The notes beneath the pieces are model-generated. The model saw nothing but the letters and a program-made list of their open reading frames with translations, was not told the DNA's origin and ran no database searches. A stretch of 60,914 nt of DNA, taken from positions 1 through 60,914 of the forward strand of contig CAKOPG010000011.1 in the NCBI GenBank assembly GCA_934098745.1. Reading direction: 5' to 3'. Positions 1 through 8,808 of this stretch are shown here, one piece after another (position 1 is the stretch's first letter; each line of letters begins with the position of its first letter). The stretch comes from an uncultured Bacilli bacterium. GTDB lineage: Bacteria > Bacillota_I > Bacilli_A > RF39 > UBA660. A program made the position numbers and the translations under genes.

Positions 1-39
1 ATAATACTACTAAAACAATAGTCACTCTTTTATTCTTCA
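1..39 (-). CDS. 5' end of a surface-protein gene, cut by the window edge
   Basis: Only the first 13 codons are in the window, beginning at the ATG at 39 and reading MKNKRVTIVLVVL. They follow a purine-rich ribosome-binding stretch (AAGGAAAG). A basic start followed by a hydrophobic run matches the signal-anchor starts of the two surface proteins at 51606-53645 and 53901-55700 (MENKKIVIILLIF and MNKKRIYITIVIL). The upstream 59-253 segment is homologous to the one upstream of the 51606-53645 gene. By inference this is a third member of that surface-protein group. The body of the protein is outside the window and its C-terminal modules are unknown. Confidence 0.55.
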
Positions 40-58
40 TAATTACCTACTTTCCTTA

Positions 59-81
59 TCCTTAAGTATAATACTTAGGGA
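59..81. repeat. Near-palindromic boundary site, gene side, left copy
   Basis: Arms TCCTTAAGTAT and ATACTTAGGGA flank a single central A at 70. Compared with its partner at 231-253, the arms are identical and only the central base differs (A versus T), so the polarity of the two sites is opposite. Transcribed from P1, this site forms a stem-loop in the 5' leader just before the ribosome-binding site. Purines rather than a T-run follow it on that side. Confidence 0.75.
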
Positions 82-230
82 CATACCTCTATCTTTATTT
101 AACCTATATAAATTATAGCATAGCCCGCGTTTTCTGTAAATATAAAATTTGGTTTTTTATCTGCTTTTATACTTTTTAAAATGTGGCTTAAAGTCTTATA
201 ATGTAAGGTGTTAGGCTACATACAAAAAGG

Positions 231-253
231 TCCTTAAGTATTATACTTAGGGA
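231..253. repeat. Near-palindromic boundary site, outer side, left copy
   Basis: Arms TCCTTAAGTAT and ATACTTAGGGA flank a central T at 242. Transcribed rightward from P2, the site folds into a hairpin followed by ATTTTAT, a weak terminator-like tail. It would stop P2 transcripts before the 3' end of addA, which is convergent. Nothing else is recognisable between 254 and 355. Confidence 0.7.
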
Positions 254-355
254 CATTTTATATATACTATATCAATCTCTAAGGGGTGATTATACCTAAA
301 AAAACTAGATAAAAAGCCTTATTCTACCTGCTTAATTATCCAGTTTATTAAATAT

Positions 356-3300
356 CTAACATTCTATTTTCTTAAGTTCATCATCCAATAAAGAATATAA
401 ATATATATCTACTCTTTTATTACTAATATTTTTAATATATTCTTGATATCCTTTTAATTGTTTTAAATAATTTTCATCCTCAATATTTTTTAGCTTATAA
501 TCAATAATATTTATATAATCATTGTATTCTAGCATCAAATCTATTACTCCATTATAAGTAGTATTATTATCTTGATATACAAATTCATATTCTGAATATT
601 TATTTATATAATTCTTATCTATCTTCTGAAATAATTTTTCTAAATATTTATTATTAATCTTATCAAAATCAGCATATTCTAAAGTTTCATGTAGTTTTGT
701 ACCATATTCCATTGCTCTAAGACTTTCTATATCTATTAATTTATTCGTGTCTTTAGAAAAATGTTTCTTATTTAGCGGGATATATTCCAAATTAATTTCC
801 TTTTTAGAAATAACTACCGAACTTTTATCATTCTTAATTTCTTTTAAATTTATTTCATCATACTCATGAGTATAATTAGCTTCTTTATTTATAACATATT
901 TATCTATTACTGAAATAGAATTAAGAATATCTAGAAATGAACGATAAGACATTCTGTCAGTATCCGGAACAAGTCTATTATATCCAAGACGTTCTTTATC
1001 TAAAGAAGTAACAATAATCATCTTCTCACGGCTTCTCGTTAAAGCAACATAAAATAACCTAATCTTCTCCGATATTTCTTCCTTATAAAAATTATCTACA
1101 TACAAATCTTTCAAAATTGTACTCTGTAATTCTTCATCTTTCTTAATCGGCATAACTATTCCAAGTTCACTATTTACCAAAAAGTGTTCATTTAATTCTT
1201 TAATAGTAAAAGTATTATGCATTCCAGTAAAATAGCATAAACTGAATTCAAGACCCTTAGATTTATGAATATTCATAATCTTTACTGCCTCATCTACCCC
1301 TTTATTTGTCGAATACTTAATCTTTAAACCTTTTCCAGTAACCTCTTCTAAATAATTGACAAATTCTTCTAAACTATAACCTAAAGTACTTAAATTATTA
1401 GCAATATCTAATAAATTATTAATTCTTACTAAATATTCATTAATATCATATAAATTGGTAAGCTTATCATATACCATAAAACATTCCAAGATATCATTAA
1501 TTACTTCCCCTAAAGGTTTATAAATATCAATACTCTGACACTTCTTAACTATTTCATCTCGGTAATATTCTTTATCTTTTAATATATGATATATTAAATC
1601 ATCGGAATAACTAAAAAGAAATGATCTGGCTACCGAAGTAAATAAGTATCTAAATTTATCATTATAAATATTGTTATTTACATAATTAACTAACGAAATT
1701 AAATTCTTAATAATCATCACTACATTATCATTAGTTAATTCTCTATCCATATAAATAACCGAAGGAATTTCCTTATATTCCAAAATCTTTTTATATTTTT
1801 CTAAATAAGTATTTCTATCAGTAATAATACATATATCACTATATTGTAAACTTCTTAATTTCTTCGTATCTTTATCAAATACTTGATAATTATTCTTAAT
1901 CTTATTATGAATATCTTCACTAATTATAAATAGTTCTTTTTCTTCCTTATCATATTCTAGATTTTCTTCCTTATCATAATTATATATTTCCATATTATTA
2001 TCATGAAGTGTATCTTCTTCATCATATGAAGTATTACCATATACCATATTATGACTAACTAAATAATCGGCATTTCCTATCTTATCATCCATTATCAAAT
2101 TAAATATTTCATTAATATTATTAAGCGTTTCCTTTCTACTGCGAAAGTTTTTAAGTAAATCTATCTTAATACCACCATCTAATGAAGCATATTTATTATA
2201 TTTATTTTGAAAAATATAAGGATTAGCATTTCTAAAACGATAGATTGATTGTTTGACATCTCCCACCATATAGACATTATTATGACTAATTAAACTGACA
2301 AACTCTTCTTGAATATTAGAAGTATCTTGATATTCATCAACCATTATTTCATTAAAATAATTACTTACTTCCCCTCTAATATCCTTGTTATTCTTAACAA
2401 GCTCTAAAGCCATATGCGAGATATCATTAAATTCATATACTCCGTACTTATCTTTATATAAATTTACTTCATAATCTAACTTCTTAATAATTTCTAAAAT
2501 TACTTTTTTATTACAAATAGTTAAATTAAGCATCTCTTTTATCTCTTCTTCATCTTTAAAACGCAGTAAATCCTTAATTTCTGAAACTTTCTTCTTAAAT
2601 GCTTCCTTTAAAGCCTTACCTTCTTCTTCTAATCCAATAAATCTTGGAATATCTTTAGCATTATTTAACACTAAAGAATTATAATCATCACCTGTTTTTA
2701 AAATCCCTATATATTCATCTATCTTTTTAGTAAGCTTATCACTACAAAAATTAATCAAAGATGAACTTATTATAACTAATTCTTGAATTTTATCTTTAAT
2801 TAATAAAACATACTTCTTTATCATTTTTTCAAAAAATTCTATATTATCATATTTTAAAAAATAATTATTTATATATTCTTCTTTATCTAATTCTAAATCT
2901 AACTTTGCTGATAAATTTAATATATCATTCTTTAAATTCTGATCATCTTTTGAACAAAAAGTACTAACTAAATTATCAAATGCTAAATCGCCATACATTT
3001 CTTCAAATATTTTATCTAAAATATGATATTTATATATTGTCATAATATTACTATCTGTAATACTTATTGCTTTATCGATATTTAAAATATAAGAATATTT
3101 TTTGACTAAAGATAAGGCATAACTATCAAAAGTAGTAATAAATGCCGAATCTAATAGTTCTAATTGCTCAGTTAACCCTTTTTTAATTATTGCCTTACGA
3201 ATACGGTTTTTCATTTCACTGGCCGCTTCGTTGGTAAAAGTTAAAACTAACAACTTATTAACATCTACCCCATCTTCAATCTTTCTAATTACTCTTTGTG

Positions 3301-3397
3301 TTAAAACAGCCGTTTTCCCTGATCCTGCTCCGGCTGATACTATTATATTACTGCCTTCCATATCAATTGCTTGTTGTTGTTCTTTCGTATTAGCCAT
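356..3397 (-). CDS. addA: ATP-dependent helicase/nuclease subunit A (AddA)
   Basis: Large subunit of the AddAB (RexAB) double-strand-break repair complex. It unwinds DNA ends and degrades them to generate substrate for RecA. Visible UvrD-family motifs in order are a Walker A loop (SAGAGSGKT, near residues 21-29), DEYQDTS, GDVKQSIYRFR, NFRSR, NIHKSKGLEF and YVALTRSREKM. A RecB-type nuclease domain sits at the C-terminus (GVIDLMLEYND followed by DYKLK). At about 1013 residues it is somewhat shorter than the Bacillus protein. The preferred start is the ATG at 3397, preceded by GAGGGAAG. An in-frame GTG at 3406 lies too close to that site. The gene overlaps the end of addB by eight bases, so the pair is translationally coupled. 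An apparent terminator of its own was not identified. Confidence 0.95.
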   Translation of the reverse strand: MANTKEQQQAIDMEGSNIIVSAGAGSGKTAVLTQRVIRKIEDGVDVNKLLVLTFTNEAASEMKNRIRKAIIKKGLTEQLELLDSAFITTFDSYALSLVKKYSYILNIDKAISITDSNIMTIYKYHILDKIFEEMYGDLAFDNLVSTFCSKDDQNLKNDILNLSAKLDLELDKEEYINNYFLKYDNIEFFEKMIKKYVLLIKDKIQELVIISSSLINFCSDKLTKKIDEYIGILKTGDDYNSLVLNNAKDIPRFIGLEEEGKALKEAFKKKVSEIKDLLRFKDEEEIKEMLNLTICNKKVILEIIKKLDYEVNLYKDKYGVYEFNDISHMALELVKNNKDIRGEVSNYFNEIMVDEYQDTSNIQEEFVSLISHNNVYMVGDVKQSIYRFRNANPYIFQNKYNKYASLDGGIKIDLLKNFRSRKETLNNINEIFNLIMDDKIGNADYLVSHNMVYGNTSYDEEDTLHDNNMEIYNYDKEENLEYDKEEKELFIISEDIHNKIKNNYQVFDKDTKKLRSLQYSDICIITDRNTYLEKYKKILEYKEIPSVIYMDRELTNDNVVMIIKNLISLVNYVNNNIYNDKFRYLFTSVARSFLFSYSDDLIYHILKDKEYYRDEIVKKCQSIDIYKPLGEVINDILECFMVYDKLTNLYDINEYLVRINNLLDIANNLSTLGYSLEEFVNYLEEVTGKGLKIKYSTNKGVDEAVKIMNIHKSKGLEFSLCYFTGMHNTFTIKELNEHFLVNSELGIVMPIKKDEELQSTILKDLYVDNFYKEEISEKIRLFYVALTRSREKMIIVTSLDKERLGYNRLVPDTDRMSYRSFLDILNSISVIDKYVINKEANYTHEYDEINLKEIKNDKSSVVISKKEINLEYIPLNKKHFSKDTNKLIDIESLRAMEYGTKLHETLEYADFDKINNKYLEKLFQKIDKNYINKYSEYEFVYQDNNTTYNGVIDLMLEYNDYINIIDYKLKNIEDENYLKQLKGYQEYIKNISNKRVDIYLYSLLDDELKKIEC

Positions 3398-5639
3398 CCA
3401 TATCACTTCCCTCTGTTTTAATTATTACCCTGTCTCTATTTGTCATATTGCAAATATCTCTAAACTTACAGTAATCACACCCAATATTCTTATCATCGAT
3501 TACCTTGGGATTTATCGTAAATTCATTATTTAAAATATTATTAATTGTCTTCTCTATCTTATCCTTAGTTTCTTCTTTAATATCTTCAATATCATCACTA
3601 CTAATTACTTTCGCATATCTACTAAAAGAACCATCTTTATTAGTTTTCATTCCTTTAATAACCTTGGAATTATCATAATCTTTATCAATAATACTTAAAA
3701 TATCTTTATCACTATTTGAGTATCCTACCAAACGATAATCTCGTTCTTTAATATTTATCTTTTGTAAATAAAAACCGACACATTCTGAATTATTAAACTC
3801 TAAATACTTTGATAAATATAAATATATTGGTAATTGCATATTTAACCCATATTTTAAATATTTTAAATTAATCTCTTCATTTCCGGTTTTATAATCTACT
3901 AAAGCGTAATAGGTCTTACCATTTTCCTCATGATACAGTATTTTATCAATAATACCTGTAAATATTATCTTATCTTTAAAATTTATATCTATTTTCTTCT
4001 CATACATTGCCTTATCAAAAAGACTATATTCTTTTTCTTCTAATACATGATTTAATAAATCTTTAATAATTATCTTATACTTATCTAAGAAAAACTTTTC
4101 TTTTTTAGTAAATACTCGATCCATGCAAAATTCTTTAATATATTTATCCGGATCAATATCATTCTTACTAAGACATTCTTCCATCACAAAATGAACCATC
4201 GAACCGATAAAAGCACTAAAATTCTCTTCATAAATATCGAGTTTAAGTACTTTTGCTACATAATATCTAAAAGCACATTTATTATATAATTGCATACTAG
4301 AATAAGATAATAATAAACTATCACTATCTCTATTAATTTTCGTATATTTATTTTTATATCCTTGATAATTAATCTTAAAATTACTATTTAAAACAGCAAA
4401 ATTACTTGCACTAACCCCAAATTTTAAATAATTATCATAAGCCTTCATAAGTTTAATTTTATTATAGACTTCGCTATAACTATCTCCATAATCAGTCTCA
4501 CCAATTTCCTGTTTAAGTTCACTACATAACGTCGATGGATAATAACTCTTTGATGTATCACTTAATTTATAAGTAACAGTTAAATTCTTAATATCTCTAA
4601 TATTATTTAAGATATTTATTCTTAACTTCCTATTTAATTCTTTAATATGGAATAAACCTACATAATCTCTTAAATTATCCGTAATATAATCAATATCTTT
4701 ATAACTATTTGGCACAATACCATCATTAAAACAAGGCATAAAGATATATTCATCATCATCTGCTATATAATCTAAATAATCAATTATTTCAATACCCTGA
4801 TCATATCCCGAAGAAGTTAAAGAAGTATTCTCTAACTTATATATAAGTAATTCCTTATCTTCATATATTAAATACCTATTAATAACTTTAATAAGTTCAT
4901 GATATATTGGATCATTCTTATCTATTCCCTCTAATGAACTCTCTAAAGTATTATCTAAATACTTCTTAATAAATCCTTTGACTATTTTATAAGAAGATAA
5001 CTTAGAAGTATATGGAATATTTACCTTTAAATTAAATAAAGAAAATATTCTTTCAATCGTACTATAATAATCTTTATTAATATTAGTTAACTTTATCTTT
5101 CTAACATCTATTCCATTATCTATTAATTTACATATACTATAAGCAATATATTCTACTTCTTCTTCCATTGTTTTAAATTCATATACGGTATGTTCATAAT
5201 TATTAAATTTTCTCTTAATAATCTTATAATGTAAATTACTAAACATCCTCTTCTCAAAATTATCTAATTCTCTATCATAAATAATAATATCTATATTTTT
5301 AACATATCTACGAAAATCTTCATTATATATAAGTAAATTATTATTAACTAATTCTTTTTTTATATCCCTTAACATAGCTAATTTACTATTATCATATTCT
5401 TTATCTTCAATATAATATAAATTATCTAAATACATCTTAGCTACTTCATATTTAATATTCATCTTCTTCATTAAATAAAGTATTGCTTTCTCATCAAAAC
5501 TAAAATAATACTTCTTAATAAATTCTTTCATCGTCATAAATTTTATTGGTATTAACTTATGCATATTAAGTATTTTTATCTTTAAACTATTATTACATAT
5601 TATTAATGTTTCTTTTTTTATATCATCTAGAAAATCCAT
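3390..5639 (-). CDS. addB: AddB-like helicase/nuclease subunit B, short form
   Basis: Partner of AddA. The C-terminal half carries a PD-(D/E)XK nuclease domain (motif ALVDYKTG). It also has the four-cysteine pattern typical of the AddB iron-sulfur cluster, one Cys in YNKCAFRYYV and three near the end in GCDYCKFRDIC. The protein has 749 residues, against roughly 1100-1200 for Bacillus AddB. No Walker A motif is visible in the N-terminal region, which starts MDFLDDIKKETLIICNNS. This looks like a reduced form that keeps the nuclease and cluster but has lost the N-terminal ATP-binding part. First gene of the addBA operon. Confidence 0.88.
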   Translation of the reverse strand: MDFLDDIKKETLIICNNSLKIKILNMHKLIPIKFMTMKEFIKKYYFSFDEKAILYLMKKMNIKYEVAKMYLDNLYYIEDKEYDNSKLAMLRDIKKELVNNNLLIYNEDFRRYVKNIDIIIYDRELDNFEKRMFSNLHYKIIKRKFNNYEHTVYEFKTMEEEVEYIAYSICKLIDNGIDVRKIKLTNINKDYYSTIERIFSLFNLKVNIPYTSKLSSYKIVKGFIKKYLDNTLESSLEGIDKNDPIYHELIKVINRYLIYEDKELLIYKLENTSLTSSGYDQGIEIIDYLDYIADDDEYIFMPCFNDGIVPNSYKDIDYITDNLRDYVGLFHIKELNRKLRINILNNIRDIKNLTVTYKLSDTSKSYYPSTLCSELKQEIGETDYGDSYSEVYNKIKLMKAYDNYLKFGVSASNFAVLNSNFKINYQGYKNKYTKINRDSDSLLLSYSSMQLYNKCAFRYYVAKVLKLDIYEENFSAFIGSMVHFVMEECLSKNDIDPDKYIKEFCMDRVFTKKEKFFLDKYKIIIKDLLNHVLEEKEYSLFDKAMYEKKIDINFKDKIIFTGIIDKILYHEENGKTYYALVDYKTGNEEINLKYLKYGLNMQLPIYLYLSKYLEFNNSECVGFYLQKINIKERDYRLVGYSNSDKDILSIIDKDYDNSKVIKGMKTNKDGSFSRYAKVISSDDIEDIKEETKDKIEKTINNILNNEFTINPKVIDDKNIGCDYCKFRDICNMTNRDRVIIKTEGSDMDG

Positions 5640-5665
5640 CTATATACCTCTCTATCCGTAATCTA

Positions 5666-5694
5666 AATATATCATTAATTAATATCTATGTCAA
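5666..5694 (-). promoter_or_regulatory. Promoter of addBA
   Basis: On the minus strand TTGACA (5689-5694) is followed by a 17-base spacer and TATATT (5666-5671), 27 bases before the addB start. An A-rich tract lies upstream of the -35. Confidence 0.7.
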
Positions 5695-5759
5695 CACTTT
5701 TTATCAAACATTTGTTTATAATTTGAAAATAACTCTAGTATTAACTAAAGTTATTTATT

Positions 5760-5788
5760 TTATCCCTTACGGGGCTAACGTAAGATAT
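5760..5788 (+). repeat. Dispersed intergenic repeat, copy 1
   Basis: Begins TTATCCC, then TTAC, GGGGCT, AACGTAAGATAT. It is the most divergent of four copies of a 26-29-base element (others at 10698, 36174 and 51573). All four are intergenic. Confidence 0.6.
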
Positions 5789-5811
5789 ATTTTTTAGTAA
5801 TAATATATACT

Positions 5812-5837
5812 AAAAAATACTACAATATATAGTATTT
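5812..5837 (-). terminator. Terminator of the lipoprotein gene at 5844-6254
   Basis: Stem AAATACTA/TAGTATTT with a seven-base loop. On the minus strand the stem ends in a run of T. Confidence 0.6.
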
Positions 5838-5843
5838 CTTGTA

Positions 5844-6254
5844 TTACTTACAAATATATGAAGATTCTGCATAATTTTCTTTTATCATATCTAATGTTGC
5901 TGTTGAAAGATATTCTTTACTAGTATCTGATTCTAAATCAACTTCTGATATTACAGTAATAACTTTATCGTTTAAACTTACTTGGCAACTCTTATAAGTA
6001 TTTTTATCTTTATTCTTGCATTCATCTTCAAAATATTTCTTTTGTGCTTCCATATCATAATCTACAAGATAAGTATAAGTAGTAATATCTCTATATGCTA
6101 ATAACTTATCCCCACTCTTATTAAAATCATATACTTTAGAATATTTAACCTTAATTGCCTCTTTCGTATCATCTTCCCCACTATTATTATCTTGACATCC
6201 CGTAATTAAAAATAAACCACACAATACCATAACAAATAAAATATTTTTTCTCAC
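5844..6254 (-). CDS. Small lipoprotein of unknown function
   Basis: 136 residues. A lipoprotein signal peptide is clear: MRKN, a hydrophobic stretch, then the lipobox LITGC with the modified cysteine near residue 20. It should be anchored on the outer face of the membrane. The rest is a small, acidic domain with two further cysteines (DECKNK and KSCQVS) and one at the very C-terminus. A general resemblance to short DUF1307-type lipoproteins is possible, but I cannot establish it from sequence alone. It lies downstream of the membrane protein at 6318-7352, separated by a hairpin, and has its own terminator. Confidence 0.75.
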   Translation of the reverse strand: MRKNILFVMVLCGLFLITGCQDNNSGEDDTKEAIKVKYSKVYDFNKSGDKLLAYRDITTYTYLVDYDMEAQKKYFEDECKNKDKNTYKSCQVSLNDKVITVISEVDLESDTSKEYLSTATLDMIKENYAESSYICK

Positions 6255-6283
6255 TTTCCTATCCTCCTTCTAATATAATTAGA

Positions 6284-6311
6284 AAGAAAAAAAGCACTTA
6301 TGTAAAGTGAT
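6284..6311 (-). terminator. Terminator after the beta-helix membrane protein gene
   Basis: On the minus strand a CACTT/AAGTG stem with a short loop is followed by a run of seven T. Confidence 0.6.
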
Positions 6312-6317
6312 CTTTTC

Positions 6318-7352
6318 TTATTTTCTCATATCTATTATCATATTGGTAAATATACCAAAAGAATATATTAAGCATCCCAAAGTAATAAAAGCACCAATAT
6401 ATGCAATTAAAGTAAATAAATATAACAATGTAATACCTAATAATCCAATTAGATAAGGTCTTTCTTGCTTATTAACAAACTTCTTCCATATCCATTTACC
6501 TATAACATAACCACATATTACCTTTGCTAACATAATAATTATAGCATATAACATAATACCTATAATAGCTGTTGTAGAAGCTAAACTAGTAAACATAAGT
6601 ATTAATAATATTATTGGTAATAAGAAAAATGTTAATGCGCCATAGCCAAAATTCTTTCCTACATTATTACTAAATTTATCTAAGAATTTAGGAATAATTA
6701 AATATATAACTAAAAATATTACTAATAATCTAATTAAACTATAAATATAGTCTCCAATAGACTTTGTCGTATCATTATTTTTATTTGCCTTATTTATAAC
6801 AACCTCGCCAATATTATTTGTAGCAATATTAACATTATTATCTTCTTCATAAATAAGTTTTAACTTAATACTCGTATCTTCATCAATAGTAATACTTGAA
6901 CCATCAATTGTTAAATTCTTATTAAATACACTATTAGTAATATTAACTGTTCTACCATATACCACAACATTACCATCAAAATTTCCCCTAATAGTAACAT
7001 TATTACCAAATATCACAATATCTCTCTTAATATTAACATTTTCAATCATCACATTATTACCAAATATTGCTCCATCTTTAATACTACCATTAACGGTAAC
7101 ATTATTACCAAATATTGCTACATAATCATTTGTTGTATTATATTTTACCGTATCTCCAAATATTCCATATATACCATCTACTCGGTTTAATATTTCAATA
7201 TTATCTCCAAATGTTAAATGAGTATTATTATAATTATCTGTAACTTGATAATCATCACCACTAGTAATATAGTTATCATTTGTAACATCCGCTAAAACCA
7301 TTCTAGGTATTAAACACAATACCATAAATAAATATAAAATCTTCTTTTTCAT
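6318..7352 (-). CDS. Secreted beta-helix (bactofilin-like) domain fused to membrane segments
   Basis: 344 residues. A signal peptide (MKKKILYLFMVLCLIPRMVLA) is followed by a region of about 150 residues made of short repeats such as FGDNIEI, FGDTVKY, FGNNVTV, FGNNVMI, FGNNVTI and YGRTVNI. This spacing is typical of polymer-forming or bactofilin-like right-handed beta-helices. The second half has about four hydrophobic segments. Topology suggests an extracellular beta-helix tethered to a membrane domain. The start codon is two bases from the stop of the permease gene upstream (7355), so the two are cotranscribed. The function is unknown. A surface-scaffold or envelope-stress role is only a guess. 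Confidence 0.75.
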   Translation of the reverse strand: MKKKILYLFMVLCLIPRMVLADVTNDNYITSGDDYQVTDNYNNTHLTFGDNIEILNRVDGIYGIFGDTVKYNTTNDYVAIFGNNVTVNGSIKDGAIFGNNVMIENVNIKRDIVIFGNNVTIRGNFDGNVVVYGRTVNITNSVFNKNLTIDGSSITIDEDTSIKLKLIYEEDNNVNIATNNIGEVVINKANKNNDTTKSIGDYIYSLIRLLVIFLVIYLIIPKFLDKFSNNVGKNFGYGALTFFLLPIILLILMFTSLASTTAIIGIMLYAIIIMLAKVICGYVIGKWIWKKFVNKQERPYLIGLLGITLLYLFTLIAYIGAFITLGCLIYSFGIFTNMIIDMRK

Positions 7353-7354
7353 TT

Positions 7355-8416
7355 CTATACTCCTTTTCTATTTCTTATACGTCTATACTTTTTATATATA
7401 TCATTTTTATAAAAATTATAAGTTGTCTTAATAATTATAGCTACCGGTAAAGATAACACTATTCCCCAGAATCCCGCAATAATACCTCCCGCAGATACTG
7501 CAAATATTACCAGTAATGGATGAATAGAATTAGTTTTACCATATACCTTTGGACCTATTACATTACCATCTAATGTTGGACAAATAATACATATTAAAAC
7601 TGTAAGTAAAAACATTTTAGTACTAATTACTGAAGATACTAATAAAGAAATAACTGCTACCAAGAATCCTCCAAACCATGGAATCATCGCCGATACTCCT
7701 GATAAAATACCTAATATCAAATAGTTCGGGTGTCCTATTATTCCAAATGCTATCGTATATTCAGCTATCTGAATTAATATATTTAATCCCATACCACCAA
7801 TATATTTAGTAAGTTCCGTATCTAAAGTTTTTAAATATATTGCCGTCCTTTTACTACGTATATTTAAATATTTCTTAATCCCATCTCTTATCTTATCCAT
7901 ATCGATTAAGAAATATACCGCCGAACATAATACCACCATTCCTGTAGTAATAACTCCAATTGAAGCATTTACTACAGATATAGCTCCATTCGAAATACTA
8001 CTACCTATACTAGAAATAATATTAGTACTAAAATCTGTCAAAGATGCTTGCAAAGAACCAAAATTAATTTCATATTTAGAAGACATATCTGATAAAAACA
8101 CTGATATATTACTAATAAATAATAGTATTTGTTCATATAATAATGGTACTGTAAGTAGTAAAATAATTGCAATAACTCCCACTAATAAAATACATACTGT
8201 AAGTATTGCTAACCATTTAGGGCTTCCGGCATTAATCAATTTCTTAACTAACGGATATACCACATAAGCTACCGCAAAAGCTAATAAAAATGGTGCCAAT
8301 ATATTAAAGATATTAACTACAATACCAATCCATAAACCTCTAATTAAATATAAAAGACATATAATTATAATAATTATTAAAAGATTAAGTAACTTAAAGT
8401 TTAATTTATTGTTCAT
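7355..8416 (-). CDS. AI-2E family (UPF0118) membrane transporter
   Basis: About 353 residues with roughly eight membrane segments. They begin with a strongly hydrophobic N-terminus (LLIIIIIICLLYLIRG) and include the conserved C-terminal stretch with GNVIGPKVYGK and the following hydrophobic block, characteristic of the AI-2E_transport family. Members range from AI-2 exporters to Na+/H+ antiporters, so the substrate cannot be named. The ATG at 8416 is preferred because AGAGGA lies ten bases before it. The in-frame GTG at 8425 abuts that site. It is the first gene of a unit with the beta-helix protein downstream. Confidence 0.88.
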   Translation of the reverse strand: MNNKLNFKLLNLLIIIIIICLLYLIRGLWIGIVVNIFNILAPFLLAFAVAYVVYPLVKKLINAGSPKWLAILTVCILLVGVIAIILLLTVPLLYEQILLFISNISVFLSDMSSKYEINFGSLQASLTDFSTNIISSIGSSISNGAISVVNASIGVITTGMVVLCSAVYFLIDMDKIRDGIKKYLNIRSKRTAIYLKTLDTELTKYIGGMGLNILIQIAEYTIAFGIIGHPNYLILGILSGVSAMIPWFGGFLVAVISLLVSSVISTKMFLLTVLICIICPTLDGNVIGPKVYGKTNSIHPLLVIFAVSAGGIIAGFWGIVLSLPVAIIIKTTYNFYKNDIYKKYRRIRNRKGV

Positions 8417-8471
8417 ATATATCACGTCCTCTTAATAAAATTATATCACAAAAAAGAATAAAAGATACCCT

Positions 8472-8672
8472 TTATCTTTTATTTATATGAATTAAACCAT
8501 CATATACTTCTTCTAATGCCCTACCTATTTCTTTTTTGGCCTTATACTGATTAACTGGTTTCTGCAAATAACCTGTCTTAATTATTTGCTTACTTCTTCC
8601 GGCTGCAATATAGACTAAAGCATACTTTGAATCAACTATCGTAAGTAGTTTATCAATTGAAGGATAAATCAC
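8472..8672 (-). CDS. rpoZ: RNA polymerase omega subunit
   Basis: 66 residues from the GTG at 8672, which is preceded by GGGAG nine bases upstream. The protein reads IYPSIDKLLTIVDSKYALV then IAAGRSKQI, and ends with KKEIGRALEEVYDGLI. This matches the RpoZ pattern of an N-terminal helix with DSKY, an AA-RA core and a conserved ALEEI-type segment. Omega helps fold and assemble the beta' subunit. The open frame continues upstream to 8882, but that extension overlaps the divergent gene at 8809, is hydrophobic and low-complexity, and is not needed for the family. No gmk or priA neighbour is present, unlike the usual context. Confidence 0.85.
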   Translation of the reverse strand: MIYPSIDKLLTIVDSKYALVYIAAGRSKQIIKTGYLQKPVNQYKAKKEIGRALEEVYDGLIHINKR

Positions 8673-8808
8673 AATATCACACTCCCTTATCTTATATATT
8701 AAGGATATAACAAAAAATAATATTTTACAATACAGTTGACATAAACTAGACAGTAATTTTTTGTAGTATTTTTTTCTCTTTTGTGATATTATTTTAATAG
8801 GTGATAAT

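Larger units (their letters stand above)
59..253. promoter_or_regulatory. Two-ended promoter segment bounded by near-palindromic sites (left copy; putative invertible promoter)
   Basis: The segment lies between two 23-base sites (59-81 and 231-253). It holds two outward promoters. P1 on the minus strand has TTTACA (135-140), a 17-base spacer and TATAAT (112-117), and points at the gene starting at 39. P2 on the plus strand has TATAAT at 197-202 with a poor -35 (TTTAAA-like) and points away. The inner 149 bases match the reverse complement of 53686-53833. The first 40 bases from the left site are identical, and the P2 end differs at about five of 33 positions. In this copy P1 faces the surface gene; in the right-hand copy P2 does. 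The opposite orientation relative to the downstream gene suggests inversion by a site-specific recombinase. No recombinase gene is in the window. Confidence 0.7.
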
